Of a DNA stretch of 64,000 nucleotides, positions 1-13,262 are shown in pieces (within the stretch, counting starts at the first letter, position 1; each line of letters opens with the position of its first letter). The DNA is from Cinclus cinclus. Its lineage: Eukaryota; Chordata; Aves; Passeriformes; Cinclidae. The notes beneath the pieces were generated by a model. It had not been told where the DNA came from, made no database searches, and saw nothing but the letters and a program-made list of their open reading frames with translations. Both the position numbers and the translations under genes were made by a program. The stretch spans positions 23,393,620-23,457,619 of the forward strand of contig NC_085046.1 in NCBI RefSeq assembly GCF_963662255.1, read 5' to 3'.

Positions 1-3000
1 GCTTGCTTGTTCCAAGAGATGGGTTTTGGGCAGTACAGGCAACCAAGTGCCCCTTGTGATCCCACCTCGTGCCCACATTGTCAGCAAGCTTAGTGAAATG
101 CTTGCAAAGGGAAAGGGACTACATGCTCCTGCTAGACACAGAGTGCCTGTTGCACCATCAACTAGGGTGCTAAACTAGCTCAAGATATTTAAAATATATG
201 TACATCTACACAGGGAGGGAAAAACAGCCTCCATTCTCTCACCCCCCTCAACTGTTCAAGGGCTGAGTTAGTTACTGATGCTGCCAGGAGGAAATGAAAT
301 CATGCTGTGTGTAATTAAACAGTGATTGCTTTGAGTTCTTCCATACTAGGTCTGCTACTGATCCATGTAAGAGGGTGTACAGATTGTTTATACATTAAGG
401 CTTAAAGAAGATGTATCGAAATGAGATGGGACTTGGCAGTGAGATTGGAGTGTGCCTGAATGGAAGCTGCATCCATATTCTCAGACATAGCATGGCCAAG
501 CATGAGACCCCCATAGGGCTCGTAGGAACTACTAGTGGAGCACTGGCCCTTGCTATGGTCTCTATAAAACTGCAGTCAAAACACAAACTTTCACACCATA
601 CAATGACAGAAGAAGGGTGAAACTACCACATATAAGGTGAAGACGCTACAGAAGAACCTGCAGAAAGAAGAGATATCTCTACTAGAATGTGCAAGAGAAA
701 AAAATAGAGTGAGATTTCTAAAAGCTTTTGTGGAAGAGGTTCTAATTACTGAGACATTACTAATTTGCGACCAAAATTAGCACCAACTAAAAGCATATTT
801 ATATGATGCCCATGGAGCTGATGAATTGCTCAGTTTGCCATTGGCAAAGCTGCCCCTTCAGGCATTAGCTATAGCTTCTTTTTGCCCCCATCAGTACCGA
901 GTACTAAAATTACTGCACCTGTGGAATACAGAAAATGAAAAATGCAGATCTGATGTGTAAGATTATATTGAGAGATTTAGCAGCAAGAGTTTTATTTATA
1001 TTTCTGGAGGTTTTAGTGGAGAACATAATGTGCTGTCCACAGAACACCCTTCTACTGTTTGTCAGTCTCGTTTAGGAAGGTGATAGATGGTACCTCTTCC
1101 TATAAATGCAGTTCTAGCAATAGCATAATTAATGAAGTTATTAAATAATGAAGTCCCAGATAAAACAGTCAAAATTTTCAGTATATGTAAGAATGTGTTC
1201 GTACATGTATCCTGTTTCTTTTTGTTTAAATGTCTTTGAATCTTGTCCATTGCTTCTTCATTTCTTGTATGGCCACCTGGACTCAGATCTTTCTTTTCTG
1301 TGGTTTCAGATCCAGATAAATCCAACAGAAGGAGAGACAGAGAGAGAGAAAATTGTATAACCAGAAAACATGAAGTAAATAAATAAATTAAGATTATTAT
1401 AAAAGTGGTTTGACTTACCATTTTATACAAGCAGAATGATCATCAAAGGATTTAACTCCTAGCAGCAGTGTGAGTTAGGATGTGGTAAAGACTCTCCTCA
1501 TGCCACTGATGCTTTGGATTGTCTCATGCTGTTTCTCCCTGGGTCACAGGGAGAATGGGGGTGTCTTGGTGTTAGGAAGGAATTTCGCCTCTTGATCCTC
1601 CTGGCTTTTCTCTTTGTTGTTTATGAGATCAGTCTTTCTTCTTTCAAAATTATATGGATTTGTTGATATCCTCATAAATTGTGAATCACTGAAAGTATTT
1701 TCACATTTAAAAACTACTGTGAAACTTTAGGTTGAAAAAAAACCCAGGAACTATTGGGGTGGAAACACATTTATTATTTTGTAGAATAAATACCAGCAAC
1801 TTAATCTCTGTATATTGCTGTTACATGGGTGGTATCCATGATTGCTCGAAATTCAGTCTACACATTTCAGTGTTTCTGTGTATACTAAAGGTGAGAGCCA
1901 CACATACATGAGCCTGTGAAGCTCCAAAGATGTGCATGTAGAAAGTGGATAAGTGCAGCAAACTACAGGAAGTCAGAAGCAGCAATCTTCAAATGGACTT
2001 ATTAAAACAGGGGGTGCAATAGGAGTAGAAAAAACCCAAGCCATAAAGCTTTCATTTGCTCGGTTATTGGGCATCAGCATAAAAATATTATGGGATTTTT
2101 TTGTATTGCTTTTAGCATTTTAAACATAAATCCTCTAAATCTTCACGTACTCATATAGAGATTTTCTGTAATTTCATCGTATGTTAAAAATGTGCTCCTG
2201 TCTGTTGATTTTCTCTTCCCAATCACAAACTTTTTAGTAAGATTGAGAGACTTTGAACATATTAGCAGGTCATCTCACCTCCTTCTTATTCTGTTTTTGG
2301 TTTTCTAGGTGGGAAATTTAGAATGTGAGGCAAGATCAAGCAACGAGTGTACCCTCTATCCGTACATGATGGTGGGACAAAAACGAGAGATCCCAGAACT
2401 TTTGGGCCCAAATTTTGTACCTTGTCTGTAGTCAGACTTTCACTGCTGAGTTAAAGACACAAAATTGGGTTTGGAAGAAGAAATTGCAAAACAAGGGTTT
2501 TGCTCATCAAAACATCTACTTAGCCAATAATTGCATCCAGGGTTTGTTTTTTTTTTGGTTTTTTTTTTTTTAACAGGACAGTGCTTGGGTAATTTCTGTG
2601 ACTCTATTGAGCATTTAGGCTCCTCTTCATATTCTGAGCAGAGACCTGAGAGCCAAGAGTGGTACATGAACCTCTGCACCGCTTTGGGGTTCCACAGCCC
2701 CCAAAGGTAACCACTGGAGTCACTTTTATCATGTTTGTGCCTTAGCAGTGGAGGTTGGGGATCTCATCAGGTGATGCTCAGTTGGCTGGAGCCTGTTCTG
2801 TGGCTACGTGGCTTGATGGGAGCCTCTGAGAGCTCTGTCATTGACTTCAGTGGTGTCAAGACTTCACTTCCAATTAAGATCACACCAAAAAGCACTAGAT
2901 ACAGTTTTTAAATGAAATCTTGAAACACAAGGCTCCTTCCCATGCCTTCAACTTTTAGTTTAAACTGTTTCAGATAATTTATTTGTTCTGTCAGAAAGTA

Positions 3001-6000
3001 TCATTTTTAAACCTGAGGTAATGATTTTACTTCAATTTAGGTGCCTGATATCATCTGCCATCTTTTTATCTTCAAATATCAAGCATATTTTCATTGCATT
3101 TCTTGCGCAGGCTATCTACTCATGATGCTATGCAATGAGGAGAAATAAAATGTGTGATTTTTAAATTATTCTTCTGCTCTTCTATTTTTTCATCTCCAGA
3201 TGGTCTCTGAGACTGGTGGTGTTTTCTTTAGGCTATAGATTTTCTGCTTTAATTAACTTACTTAATCAGCACGCATTCAAGAGACATACGTGATCAGACA
3301 ATATCAGGTGTTAATATTTAATTCCTTTCATGGAATTAGAGGCAGATAAATGGTTGAATCATAACCGAATGATCATATTAGACTACAAACTGATCAGTGT
3401 TAAAATGAAACTTGAGATTACCACGTTTGCACTAATTTCACATTGGCTGGGGCTGCTGTAAGGACTGGGCATAATGTGATTGATGGGCTAGGGAGCAGAG
3501 CTGGATGACTGAGATCTGTCACACACATTTATCAGCTGAGGGGCTGGCACAATTTGTATCACTACCTAAGAGCAGTGAAGGTAACGAATGTGATTTACTG
3601 CCTCCCGAGTTTAAAAATGCAGCAAATAGGCCTTTTTGTGTGTTTTATTGAAATAAGCCATCCTGTCCCTCCCCAGTGTGTGTGCTTGTGAAGAAGGTCA
3701 GGCAGTCACCAAAGCATCTATCACCTCAGGGGCTTTGCTGGGAATCAGGTAGTTATTACTGGGAGCAGTGGAGGTCTGACACATACTTGTATGGGCTGGC
3801 TGGAGCAAGTCTGGGGCTTGTACAAGATTCAAAGATTTTTATTGCTTGGTGAAAGATCTGAGCAAGTTTGAGTGAAATTCTCAGAATCTGCACCCTCTGT
3901 GTGTTTTCCCAGATGGCTGTCATTAGCTGAGGAATGGGAATTCTTGGTTTTGGCATGGCCATAGTGATGTAACTTGGGTGTTAGGATGCAGAGGAGTCAT
4001 GCAGTACTTACAGGATCCCTTTTTACAAGGTCTGGGTTAGGGACGACGGCAATGAGGTGGGCAATTGTAAACATGGAGTTCAGCACATAGGAAAAAAACA
4101 AATTCTTATGCAGTGTTATCCTTTGACAGCTGAGGCTCCTGAAAAATATGTAACACATGTCGTGTAAATTAGTATTTTTCCTGTGATGTCACTTTAACAA
4201 GCTCTTTCTGGCAACAGTCTCTCAAGAATGTCTTTTGGCAAGGCGTAATTGGAAAATACATAACTTGCATTGTAGCCATAACCTCTGAAAAATTTTTGGG
4301 TTTGTTTTTACATCTGTTTAGCACCACATGCTTTTTAGACTGTTGTAAAGACCTATCCAGCTAAATTCTTAGCTCCTGATGCCTTTCTTTAATTCATGGT
4401 AATTGAGATATTAAGTGGTGAAGCAGAAACCTGAGAATTTTTGCAATGTGCATGATACAAGTAATGAATATCAGGAATACTGCTTTATAAGTAACTGTTC
4501 CCTGGAGACTCAATGTCTCAAATATTCAGATGAAAATTATTTTCTCCTTCAGGAATTAGTCATGAGACTGGATGGGAATTTGGTCAGAAATCTCCTTAAA
4601 TTGCAGGGGGATTTGGGTTGGTACCCTACATATTTCTAACTCCAGCTGAGATCCCAAACCAGAATAGGCTGTTTTCCTGCTCAGGAGGAAAAGAAAACTC
4701 TTAAAATCACTGGTTTTGGGGAGAGTAGGATTTATACTATAGTGGGTAGAAGAGTTTTACAAGATAAGACTTCAGAACTCTTGTGAAACCAAATCATGAC
4801 TGCAATTTTGCACCTAAACCATCTCCCATTTCTAATTCATACCCAAATACTCATGTCACCTCCTCATAGAACCTTGAGGCAGAGAAAAAGGCCCCTGCAG
4901 CTCTCCATGCCCAGACCATAGCACCAGGCTGACAGAGGGTGATTGCAGAAAGGCAGTCATGGAACTGTTCAATAATGCTGTGCTGTCCAGTGATCACTGA
5001 GAGCAAGAAGGCAAAACTACTAGGTAAGGAACAGCTAAGAAATACTGCTACCTTGCTGGGGTAAGCTCAGCAGCAGGAGTCTTTTGCAGTCTGGAATGGA
5101 GCACAGGCTGGGGCTTTCTTCTCCTCTGAATGTGGAGGCCAATGCAGAATGCACTCTCTTCAAAAGAGAGCTAATCTAGCCAATTGAACTCTATTCTGCT
5201 TATTTTGCTTGCTTGATTGATTTATTTCCCTTCTTTAGCCCCTTGGTAACCTGCCATTCATTATTGTTTTCCTTACTCCTACTTTCCAAGTCAGTGCATG
5301 GAATTCTTCCTTCAGTTTGAGCTCATCTTTTGGGTTATGGTTATCAGCATCCACCAATGCTTATAACTTCTTTTGACCTCCTTATTTATCAAGTCACCAT
5401 CTTTGGTTCAGGATGTCCATGACATGTAGATCCTGGTGGCTAGGAATGAGAGTATCTCTGTATACTTGGCCCTGATTTCACAGCCTTCCTTTAGCATCAG
5501 ATATTGGCAAATATTAAGCACTAGATACAGGGTATCTAATTAATGAAATTTCAGTTTGATTCACTGTAGGACATGGTATTGGAAAAAATGGATCATTCTT
5601 TGGAGCTATGTTTTTGTGCTTATTTCACCTGTATTTGTCCCCATCACAAATCTAGTCTGATGTACCTTTTCTGTTCCTAAGCTCTGGTAATATTTATTTA
5701 GTTTTGGGCTTTCCCTTCTCCCCATACTCCATCACAATAATTTGCTTATGCCACTTAACATTACTTTTTTTGGGACTCTATGACATGCTTATCATTGTCT
5801 GTATTTCTTTTGCAGCTCTGGGAACAGGACTGGTGTGAAATCAGTTCTGTTCCCAAGAAATAAGAAGTTCCTTATTACTGGGCACAATCTCTCCAGCTCC
5901 TGGCCACAGAAATGCAGACCCTTGTCTCTCCAGGTGCCTTTCTATGTGGCTTCCAGTACAGAGTCCTTTGTGATAATCTCATCCAGGTAGATGTGTCTCA

Positions 6001-6514
6001 GCTCCCATTCCTGTCCTTCCTCATTGCTCCACTTGACTTTTGGCAGTCTTATTCATCTATTAAATTGGACTGTCGTTCAGTACACGTTGCCTTTCCCTGC
6101 CTGCCTTCCTCTCTTAGTTTTACTTTCTCCTCCTTTCCCCTCAGTATTTCCCCTTTTCCTTGATTGCAATTTTCATGTTAAAGATCCACCTTTAACATTA
6201 GTGTCTATTTTCATATCCTCACTTTCTAATTTGGCCTTCAGCATTTGTTGTCACAATGGCATTGACACCTGCCTGATGTGGTCCACAACAAGAGGAGAAA
6301 GTGGAACAAAACCCTGTCTGAATTCATCCTTTCTGCTAGTTTTGACAATCGTTTGCAATCTTCTTCTTCTCTTACCTGTTTTAGCTCTCCTCCTGGCCTT
6401 ATTGGTGCTATTAATTATTCCTTTGTGATGTTTTTGAAGGCTCCTTGGCACTGTCCCCACCATCTTCCTGTATTCTCCCTACTCTGCTTCACTCTTGGGC
6501 ACATGGTGTGACTC

Positions 6515-6606
6515 TCAGGGATGGTGTTGTGCAGGGCCAGGAGTTGGACTTGATGATCCTTGATGGTCCCTTCTAACCCAACTTCTGTGATTCTGTGTGA
6601 TTCTGA
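6515..6606 (+). mobile_element. CR1 LINE 3' end (truncated)
   Basis: The tract reads through GAGTTGGACTTGATGATCC, then GGTCCCTTCTAACCCAACTT, and ends in repeated GTGATTCTGTGTGATTCTG units. This is the diagnostic 3' terminus of chicken-repeat-1 retrotransposons, with its short tail repeats in place of poly(A). Only the last ~90 bases are clear, consistent with the usual 5' truncation of CR1 copies. Confidence 0.85.
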
Positions 6607-7788
6607 TAAATCAGTATGCAAGAAGGTGTAACTAGAGCCAGTTATCCGTGTCTACAACTTGTGAGCTTTTTGTGTCTTTAAGCCTCTATCCACTGTCTCT
6701 TCAGAGTTTTAGAGTCTCCTAGATGTTCTATGGGTCCCCTCTGTTTCACATTGATTCTGTCTCCTACATTTCCTTTTTCAAAGATAGGTTCTCTTATCTA
6801 CTCGCAGTTGCCCTTACTTTAGAGTTCCTATCTCTACTTCTATATTACAATTAGAATATTTTTCTCATAGAACTGTGAATCTGTCCTTTTTCTCATGCAT
6901 GAATACTGAGAATACTGATTTTCATGCCTAGACACCTATTTTCCTCTTCTCCCCCATTGTTCAGTTATCAAATTATTTTCATGAATTTTACCTTGCCCCT
7001 GAGGAAAACTCCCCCAAAAATTCACAAAATGTCCTTCTATCCATTACCCTTCAACTCCTTTTAAAAGCCTTGGCAGCAATTAGAGTGCAGGTGCATTCAT
7101 AACACAACATCTATTATTCTGGCAAATATAGATTTGTTGTACTCTCCATCTGTCTTTATACAAATATATTTGTTTTAATAATTCAATTGGAAGTGATTTG
7201 AAGCTAGGAGTACCTCTCTTCTTTTGTGTTTTATTAAATAAGATAATGGGGTGTCACTCTGCAATTATAGAAATCATGCAATAATGTGATGATCCATGAA
7301 GCTGTTAGACACTCTACTTTTTCCTGTTTTAGGTTAGCATTGCTCAGTGATGCTCATCACTACTGATTTGTTATTCCCTTCTGAAAGTACTGCAACATCT
7401 GTGATGCCAGATTATTATGAATCTTGATACCCAAAAGTGAACCGAAAATAAATCTCTGCCAGCAAAAACTTACATGTGGGAAACTGCAATCCCTGCAAGC
7501 TGCCTCTAAAGTCAAAGGCTATTATACAGTCCTGAAATCATCTCTTGCTATCTGATGGACTGGCTGATTGACAGCTTCCCTTTAACTGAAGGTCAAATAT
7601 CTATTGCTGTCATAGCCAGATGATAGAAAACAGCTGAAGGTTACATGAACCCTGCTCCCACATAGCTTCACTCTCACTTTCCCATGACTGTAGTTTGGTT
7701 TCCTCTTCGTACTCCCATTGTGAAGCACCTCGGTTTAATTCCTTTCTCTCTTCTCCCTGTAACCTTTGTGTCATGGCTTAGTTAGCCA

Positions 7789-7830
7789 TGGAAGGGGAAA
7801 GAGAAGCGGAGGAGGAAGGAGAGGAGGAGG
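7789..7830 (+). repeat. Polypurine tract (GGA/GAA-rich)
   Basis: About 42 bases are almost wholly purine, with repeated GGAGGA units and one pyrimidine interruption near 7807. Just upstream, CATGGCT (7772-7778) and AGCCATG (7784-7790) form a short perfect inverted repeat. No gene is associated with it. Confidence 0.6.
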
Positions 7831-7909
7831 TGTGTTACTGTCTGGAAGGCTGCTGCAAAGACCAGTCCTTCAGTGCAGCCTGGGACCAGCCAAGATCATG
7901 CGTTGTTCA

Positions 7910-7933
7910 TGACTCAGAACTCAGAGTGAGTCA
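7910..7933. promoter_or_regulatory. Paired consensus AP-1 sites in CALCR intron 5
   Basis: TGACTCA at 7910-7916 and its reverse complement TGAGTCA at 7927-7933 form an inverted pair 17 bp apart, in a locally GC-richer patch. AP-1 is a main driver of osteoclast gene expression, and CALCR is an osteoclast marker, so an intronic enhancer is possible. Function is inferred from motif spacing only. Confidence 0.3.
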
Positions 7934-9031
7934 GGCAGGCTGACCCTGCCTCGCTCGCTGCAAGGAGTCACCTTGCTGCTCCATTTAGCACACCTAATTT
8001 GACCAGATCCTGTCTTCACTGTCCCAAAGAACTCAAACCAGGGTATGGTGTTCCAAACCAGATAAAACTGTGCTCTCCCCAGTTTTCTCAAAGCATTACT
8101 GTGGCTATGGTTTTGTACTATTTATCTGCTTAAATGGGAAGGGAATTCATTAGTTCATTCGGCAGAGTTTCTAGTTATTTCTGTATCTGACTAAGACATG
8201 TTATCACAGGCACTCACCAAATTGCCTCTTTGGAAATTACCAGAATTCACAGCCTGTATATTTGGAGTTTGCAATCTTACAGAATCTTATAATCTATGCA
8301 AAGTCCAACCATTTAATCTTCCTGTATTTCCTAGTCTTATTCTTGTGGAGGTGATGTTGGGGGCCTGATCTTTTACTACTCTTCCTGTATGACAGTTGAG
8401 GCAGAGGAATCTAATTGACAGTAGACAGGTTCACTGAAGAACAAGATTGAAGTGCTCTAGTTAAGCTGCCATACAGTAGCTGTAGCGCTTTCAGTGAATA
8501 TCTGTCTAGTCTCCTTTCAAATTCTAATACTGCACATCTCTGTTTTTCCTTTGAATGAGGCTAACAGGCTGCACACTAGTTCCAGATTCACTCTTAGAGC
8601 TGAGTCCTGTAAGCACCAACTCAAGTCAGTACCTCAGTCCTTCAGCCTCAGGTGCAGGTAGTCCTGTTCTTCAGAAGCCTGGGGGTCCCGGTCACTGCCC
8701 CATGCAGTCACAGCACCTGGCAAGCTGTGGACATGCTCCTCGAGGAACTTAAGGCAATAGGTAAATGAAAGGCCTTACTGCAACCCCAGCTGCACCACTC
8801 CCCCATGGGCTACACTTTCACATCAATCCTGACAAACATAAAACCATGGTCTTGGCTACACTCCACTGGGAGAGATCCCATTGGTGAGAGGAGCCTGTGC
8901 TCAGACTTCTTTATCAGGATTATATAAAAAAACCACTCAGAAGAGCTGCTTCTCACTGCCATGACACTTTCCAAGAATTCCTGCAGTTGAGATGCCTCAG
9001 GGAAAGAAGAGAGAGTGTAAGAAACACTTAC

Positions 9032-9123
9032 TTGAAATAGAAGAAAATTGCCAAGGAAATCAACAGGGACGTTATAGACAAAGCATGGCCGACGATCGCC
9101 ATATAATAAAGTATGAATGCCAT
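9032..9123 (-). CDS. CALCR: CALCR coding exon 5: transmembrane helix 1
   Basis: Encodes residues 143-172 plus two bases (AA) of residue 173. Seen: acceptor TTGCAG ending at 9124, 92 nt open, consensus donor GTAAGT beginning at 9031. The frame reads MAFILYYMAIVGHALSITS, then LLISLAIFFYF. This is a hydrophobic membrane segment carrying the AIVGH motif of TM1 in the calcitonin-receptor group. It starts with ATG by coincidence of the splice border; it is not a translation start, because the reading frame enters from the exon at 13263. It is the last CALCR exon I can find in the window. The following exon (intracellular loop 1 and TM2) was searched for on the minus strand between 1 and 9000 and was not seen, so the gene is cut by the window edge. 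Confidence 0.95.
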
Positions 9124-9549
9124 CTGCAATTTAACAAAAAGAAAAGGCAAGCATGAACAATTTGCAGGTACTTTGTTTTCTCATTAAAGAAGAATTTACA
9201 AAATCAACCTCCCGCTTTGTATTTTTTGTCCTGTAGAACAGTATTTTTCTATATATTTTTAATAGCAGCAATCTATTAAATAGCATGACTCATGATCTGA
9301 AGATAAGTGTTTCTTACATAGGTAGATCTGTTCCTGATATATTGAAGTAAGTGGTGAGATCCCTGCTCACACTGTCACTAACTTTCCCAAGCTCTAGGAG
9401 AGTGCAGCAGACATATACATCCAGATTTCTACAGATCCATGATAAGTTTTCACACATATGTTAAAAAGAAATTAATAAAACAGGCTGCTGCATTATTGGT
9501 AGAAAACTTTTATGGGTTAAAAGTAGCTTAAACAACCAGGATCAAAAGC

Positions 9550-9990
9550 TGAATGGTCACTTTTGGAGATGAGTCAGTAGTTACTTGCCCTCAGGACTCT
9601 ATTAGGGCTGAGTTTTTATTCAATGTATTCATCAATGACCTGATGCAAAGAAACTTCTAAATTTCCAGGTGATACTTAGGTCTTCTAGATAATAGTGAGG
9701 CACTCACAAAAGGCCTCATTTAACTGAGGGGACAAGAAAATGCCATATGAGCTTTAATACAGAAAAAAAAATATGGGCTAATAGACCTAGGACAAGTGAT
9801 CTACATACTCTCTACACCACGCTTAACTTAGGATTGGAAACCAAACTCAGGAAGGAGATCTTTGAGACATCCAGGCCAATTCTCTGAAACTTTGGCTTAC
9901 TGTGTAATGATAGCAAAAAAGCCAGCAAAATATTGATTATGATTAAAAAAGGCACTGAGTGTAGAACAACATGTGTTTGAAATTTACAGC
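9550..9990 (+). mobile_element. Degraded CR1-like LINE fragment
   Basis: Several blocks in the right order resemble the 3' part of CR1: a stretch around TTCATCAATGACCTGATGCA, then AACTGAGGGGACAAG, then GACCTAGGACAAGTGATC, and near the end GCCAGCAAAATATTGATTATG. It is heavily mutated with indels, so it is an old copy. Borders are approximate, and it carries no intact reading frame. Confidence 0.6.
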
Positions 9991-10898
9991 ACTAACCTTA
10001 AAATGCATGTGTGCTTCTAGTCTCCATATCCCATGAACATTGAAGAGCAAGGAAAGGTGAAAAATGGCAATTAAAATAGCTGAGGATGAGTTTCTGTGGC
10101 TGGGAAGGCTGGGATTCTCCTTTTTGGAGTGGAGAAGTCAGAGGGGGCTTATGACCAAGGCCTTCATTGTCATGGAAGCAGCAGATGAGGTGAACATTAT
10201 CCTCAATGTGCACCACACAAGAACAGCACATCTTGAGACAAATTCTGGTTCACATTAGTATGAGCCTTGGTGCTGGGCAGCTCAGTGGTCTGACAGTGCT
10301 GTGAATCCAGTACCCATGGACAGATAATTGGGCTTTCACTGTGTCTCATGGCATTGAAGTCTAAGAGAGGCTGATCCATATTTTTTATGCCAGCTGTAAA
10401 ATAAAATTGCAGGACAGCACCCGGGCTTCAGAACGTTGAGGTATTTAAATGTCACACTTTGGTCTCAGCCAAGCTCTTAAGCATCAGCCATCTGTCAGAG
10501 GAGTGAGTGAAGGAGGCTGAATGTCACTCCAGGCTTCACCACTACCTCCCTTCTGAAAGCAAGGACACAGTAGCAGCCTATCCAGGAAAAAAGACTAGAA
10601 GTCTTAGCTCCTCTGCTGGGTTTATTTTCTTTTCAGCTCTATATTAATTTTTCTTTTGCTCTGCATAAGCAAGCAATTTTTGTCTTCTCAGTAATTAGAA
10701 GTACTGCTTTTTGTAGCCTGAAGTTTTAATACTCACATATTTTTGGTGTTTCCAAGTAATTTTAAACTTTCCCTTGAGAACAAATACGAACACAATTCAG
10801 AAAGCAAAGTCATTCCTCTTAGTAAAGGTGCTCATCTTATGTATTTTGGTCTCGAGACATTTTACAACTTTCAAATAAGCTTCTGCATTCATTAAGCT

Positions 10899-10918
10899 GG
10901 GGTGGGGTGGGGAGGGGG
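10899..10918 (+). other. G-quadruplex motif, single-base loops
   Basis: GGGGTGGGGTGGGGAGGGGG: four G-runs of four or five joined by one-base loops, a canonical high-stability quadruplex pattern. It lies on the strand that is the transcription template for CALCR. Confidence 0.7.
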
Positions 10919-13262
10919 TGGCCTGATCCAGATTTAAACCAGAGCCACATTTATACTGATCTGACCACATAGAAGAGACATGATCTGAGTGTAAATACTA
11001 TTAAACAAGTTATGGAAAATGATACATATTTACTGAAAATACCCTAGGCCTCCTAGTTCTCCTTCACAAAGACTAACCACTGCATTGTTAGTGCGCAAAA
11101 ATGCTTGATAACCTGTTCTGATAGCACCAGCAATCCCAGAGAGGACAGACCTGAGTGTGGAGAAGATGAGACAACTTTCTCCAATACAGAGCAGTGGGAG
11201 AGATTTGCCTGCGTACATATGACATTTGTTACACTTCACACTGCATGATTGCTGTGTTTTTTATGATGTTAATTGGATATATTCTTAAAGTCTGGATTTA
11301 ATTTACAGATGACTTGTTCAAAAATATTTTTTTCTACCTATCTTTTATACAACCTATAGCCTGAAATAGCTAGAAGTAGGAAAGATCTCCAGATAGCTAC
11401 ATGCAAGTTTATGTACACCCTGGAGGATTCTTGGTTATTGAGTCTAACTTTCTGTTCTCAAGTGCTGAAGTAACTGTGTATTTGGGAATCAGCAACTGCT
11501 TTTTTGATTGCATCCTGCAAATTTACTATGCCAAATGCTTAAAAAACCTTTCATATATAACAATGATAACAGATCAAAATGGACTGAAATGCCAGCTAAC
11601 AATGCATATGGTCTATCATTATATTTTCAAGAACTGGCTATATATTTTTTTCAGTGATCTGTCTCAAAAGTATAGCATATTGGTATTTTCAGTTAACTTC
11701 AAACAAATAATGAGCACTTTTACTAATTTCTGCATTCCTTGAACTGGCCACCTGTCATGTCCTTCTGACAGAGAAGGCTTACATAACAGGATGATTCATT
11801 ACATTTTTTGTTTGTTCAGATTTTTTATCCTGGATTTAGAATACTTAAATGTTCTTCCTTGCTCCTCTAGAATTCTTCACTTGAGGAAAAAGAATTCTCT
11901 AAGAGTAATGCCTTTGACTCAGTTAATTATATTACATTCAGGTAAGTGGAAATAGTCTACAAATAAAGCACATTTCTGTTTACTGAAGACTTGGTTTAAA
12001 GGTCATAATCTAACTTGGCATTTCTGTAAAGATATATTCTTTTTGCATTTCCAATAACTTTTTTTCAGAAAAATCATGATGTGCATATATATTTTTTTTT
12101 TTTGTATTCTATCTGTTCTGTATGTGAATGTTCAAAATTCTTCATCTGGAAGGCATGGATAATAGGTAACAGAACCACATTTTTGGCCTCCTTTCATGTG
12201 CCAACATCTGGAAAAATATATATATTTATGGTGCTTTCACGTAATGCCTCTGTAAGGTCATATTGTCACTATTGTTCTTGCCTTGTCACACAGGTAAATC
12301 TCATTTTAACATGATGGTTTGTCATGCTGCAAAAACCCTTAGAATTCACCTCCTGTCTAATCCTACAGAGTTTTCCATGGCCCTTTGGGCTGAGTTAATA
12401 CCAAATATACCTGCATGCTGCTTTCTGGCTGCATAAGAAAAGGTCCTCCAACACAAACCCCAAATCAAATAACTTCTTGAATATTTTCCTTCCACTATTC
12501 CAAATAGTCACAAATTATTCTGTCACAAATCTGTAATCAGATTTTCCTGGAGCTCCACTTGCATTTGAGAAATATATTTATTTTTATGAGCTTCCCTAAT
12601 TTAATTTTAAAGGTTTTTCTTGGATTTCTGTCTCCTTATTTCTTTTGGTGCTTTTAGATTTAGTACTTGTCTTTCAGTTTAGCACCTTGATTTTGGAAAT
12701 ATTGAGGCAAATGCTTAATTAATTATTATAAATAGTTTCAATTTCTTCAGTAGAAATCAAAGTTAAATGTGCTTATGCTTGTAAAGATTTTCTGGATTAA
12801 TGGTCCCTTCATAAATATTTATTCTCAAGGAGTGTGAGTACAGGGTAATATTCTTTGCTTAAGAAAACTAATTTTGACTTACATTAATATTACTAGCCCT
12901 GCAGAGAAGGCATCAACATCTTGGAAAATTATTGCTACAGAAAGCAAAATTGAGACTCTAGAAGATTATTTTATAACTGTTGGTCAATCTGGGAAAATCA
13001 CAGGAATTAAAAATGCATCTGAAAAATACTTCTTGTCACATGAATTAACACTAAATTATCCATCCCACAGCACACCAATATTGAGGTCTGAGCACTCGTT
13101 AAATAATTTGGATAAGCTAAAATCACAAGAACAATGTTCTTTAAGTCTTGTGCAACAAATAAAGCTGAAAGATAGGGCTATTCTGGTCTCTCTCACATGT
13201 ATTATTGCTAGCCCAGCCCAAAACATTGCCTAACAACCACTGCCTCTTTAACTTCAGCATAC

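Larger units (their letters stand above)
1..9031 (-). other. CALCR: CALCR intron 5 (incomplete)
   Basis: Intronic DNA downstream of the TM1 exon, cut by the window edge. It contains a CR1 3' end at 6515-6606, a purine-rich tract at 7789-7830, a pair of AP-1 sites near 7910-7933 and a T-rich run at 2547-2571. No further CALCR exon was recognised, and the open frames here (for example around 1062-1430 and 5991-6428) have no recognisable protein content. Confidence 0.75.
9124..13262 (-). other. CALCR: CALCR intron 4
   Basis: 4,139-bp intron between the ectodomain-end exon and the TM1 exon, with GT (13262-13261) and AG (9125-9124) borders. It contains an old CR1 copy (about 9550-9990) and a G-quadruplex motif (10899-10918). 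The open frames at 11401-11742 and 12874-13233 are not recognisable as any protein and appear to be chance. Confidence 0.85.

Noticed and set aside
1062..1430. 122-codon minus-strand frame with a hydrophobic start, possibly a secreted protein
   Set aside because: Its N-terminal half is hydrophobic because of simple-sequence T-rich and TCTC DNA; no homologue is recognised and nothing suggests an exon.
5991..6428. 145-codon hydrophobic frame on the + strand
   Set aside because: Composition reflects C/T-rich DNA and an overlapping frame on the same strand is equally open; no recognisable family.
8330..8370. Possible fragment of the next CALCR exon (an ITLHKN-like string on the minus strand)
   Set aside because: It needs a frameshift to read as LHKN, and neither the surrounding codons nor splice sites support an exon.
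9032..9123. ATG at the beginning of the TM1 exon as a translation start
   Set aside because: It follows directly on a TTGCAG acceptor and is in phase with the upstream exon, so it is an internal methionine.
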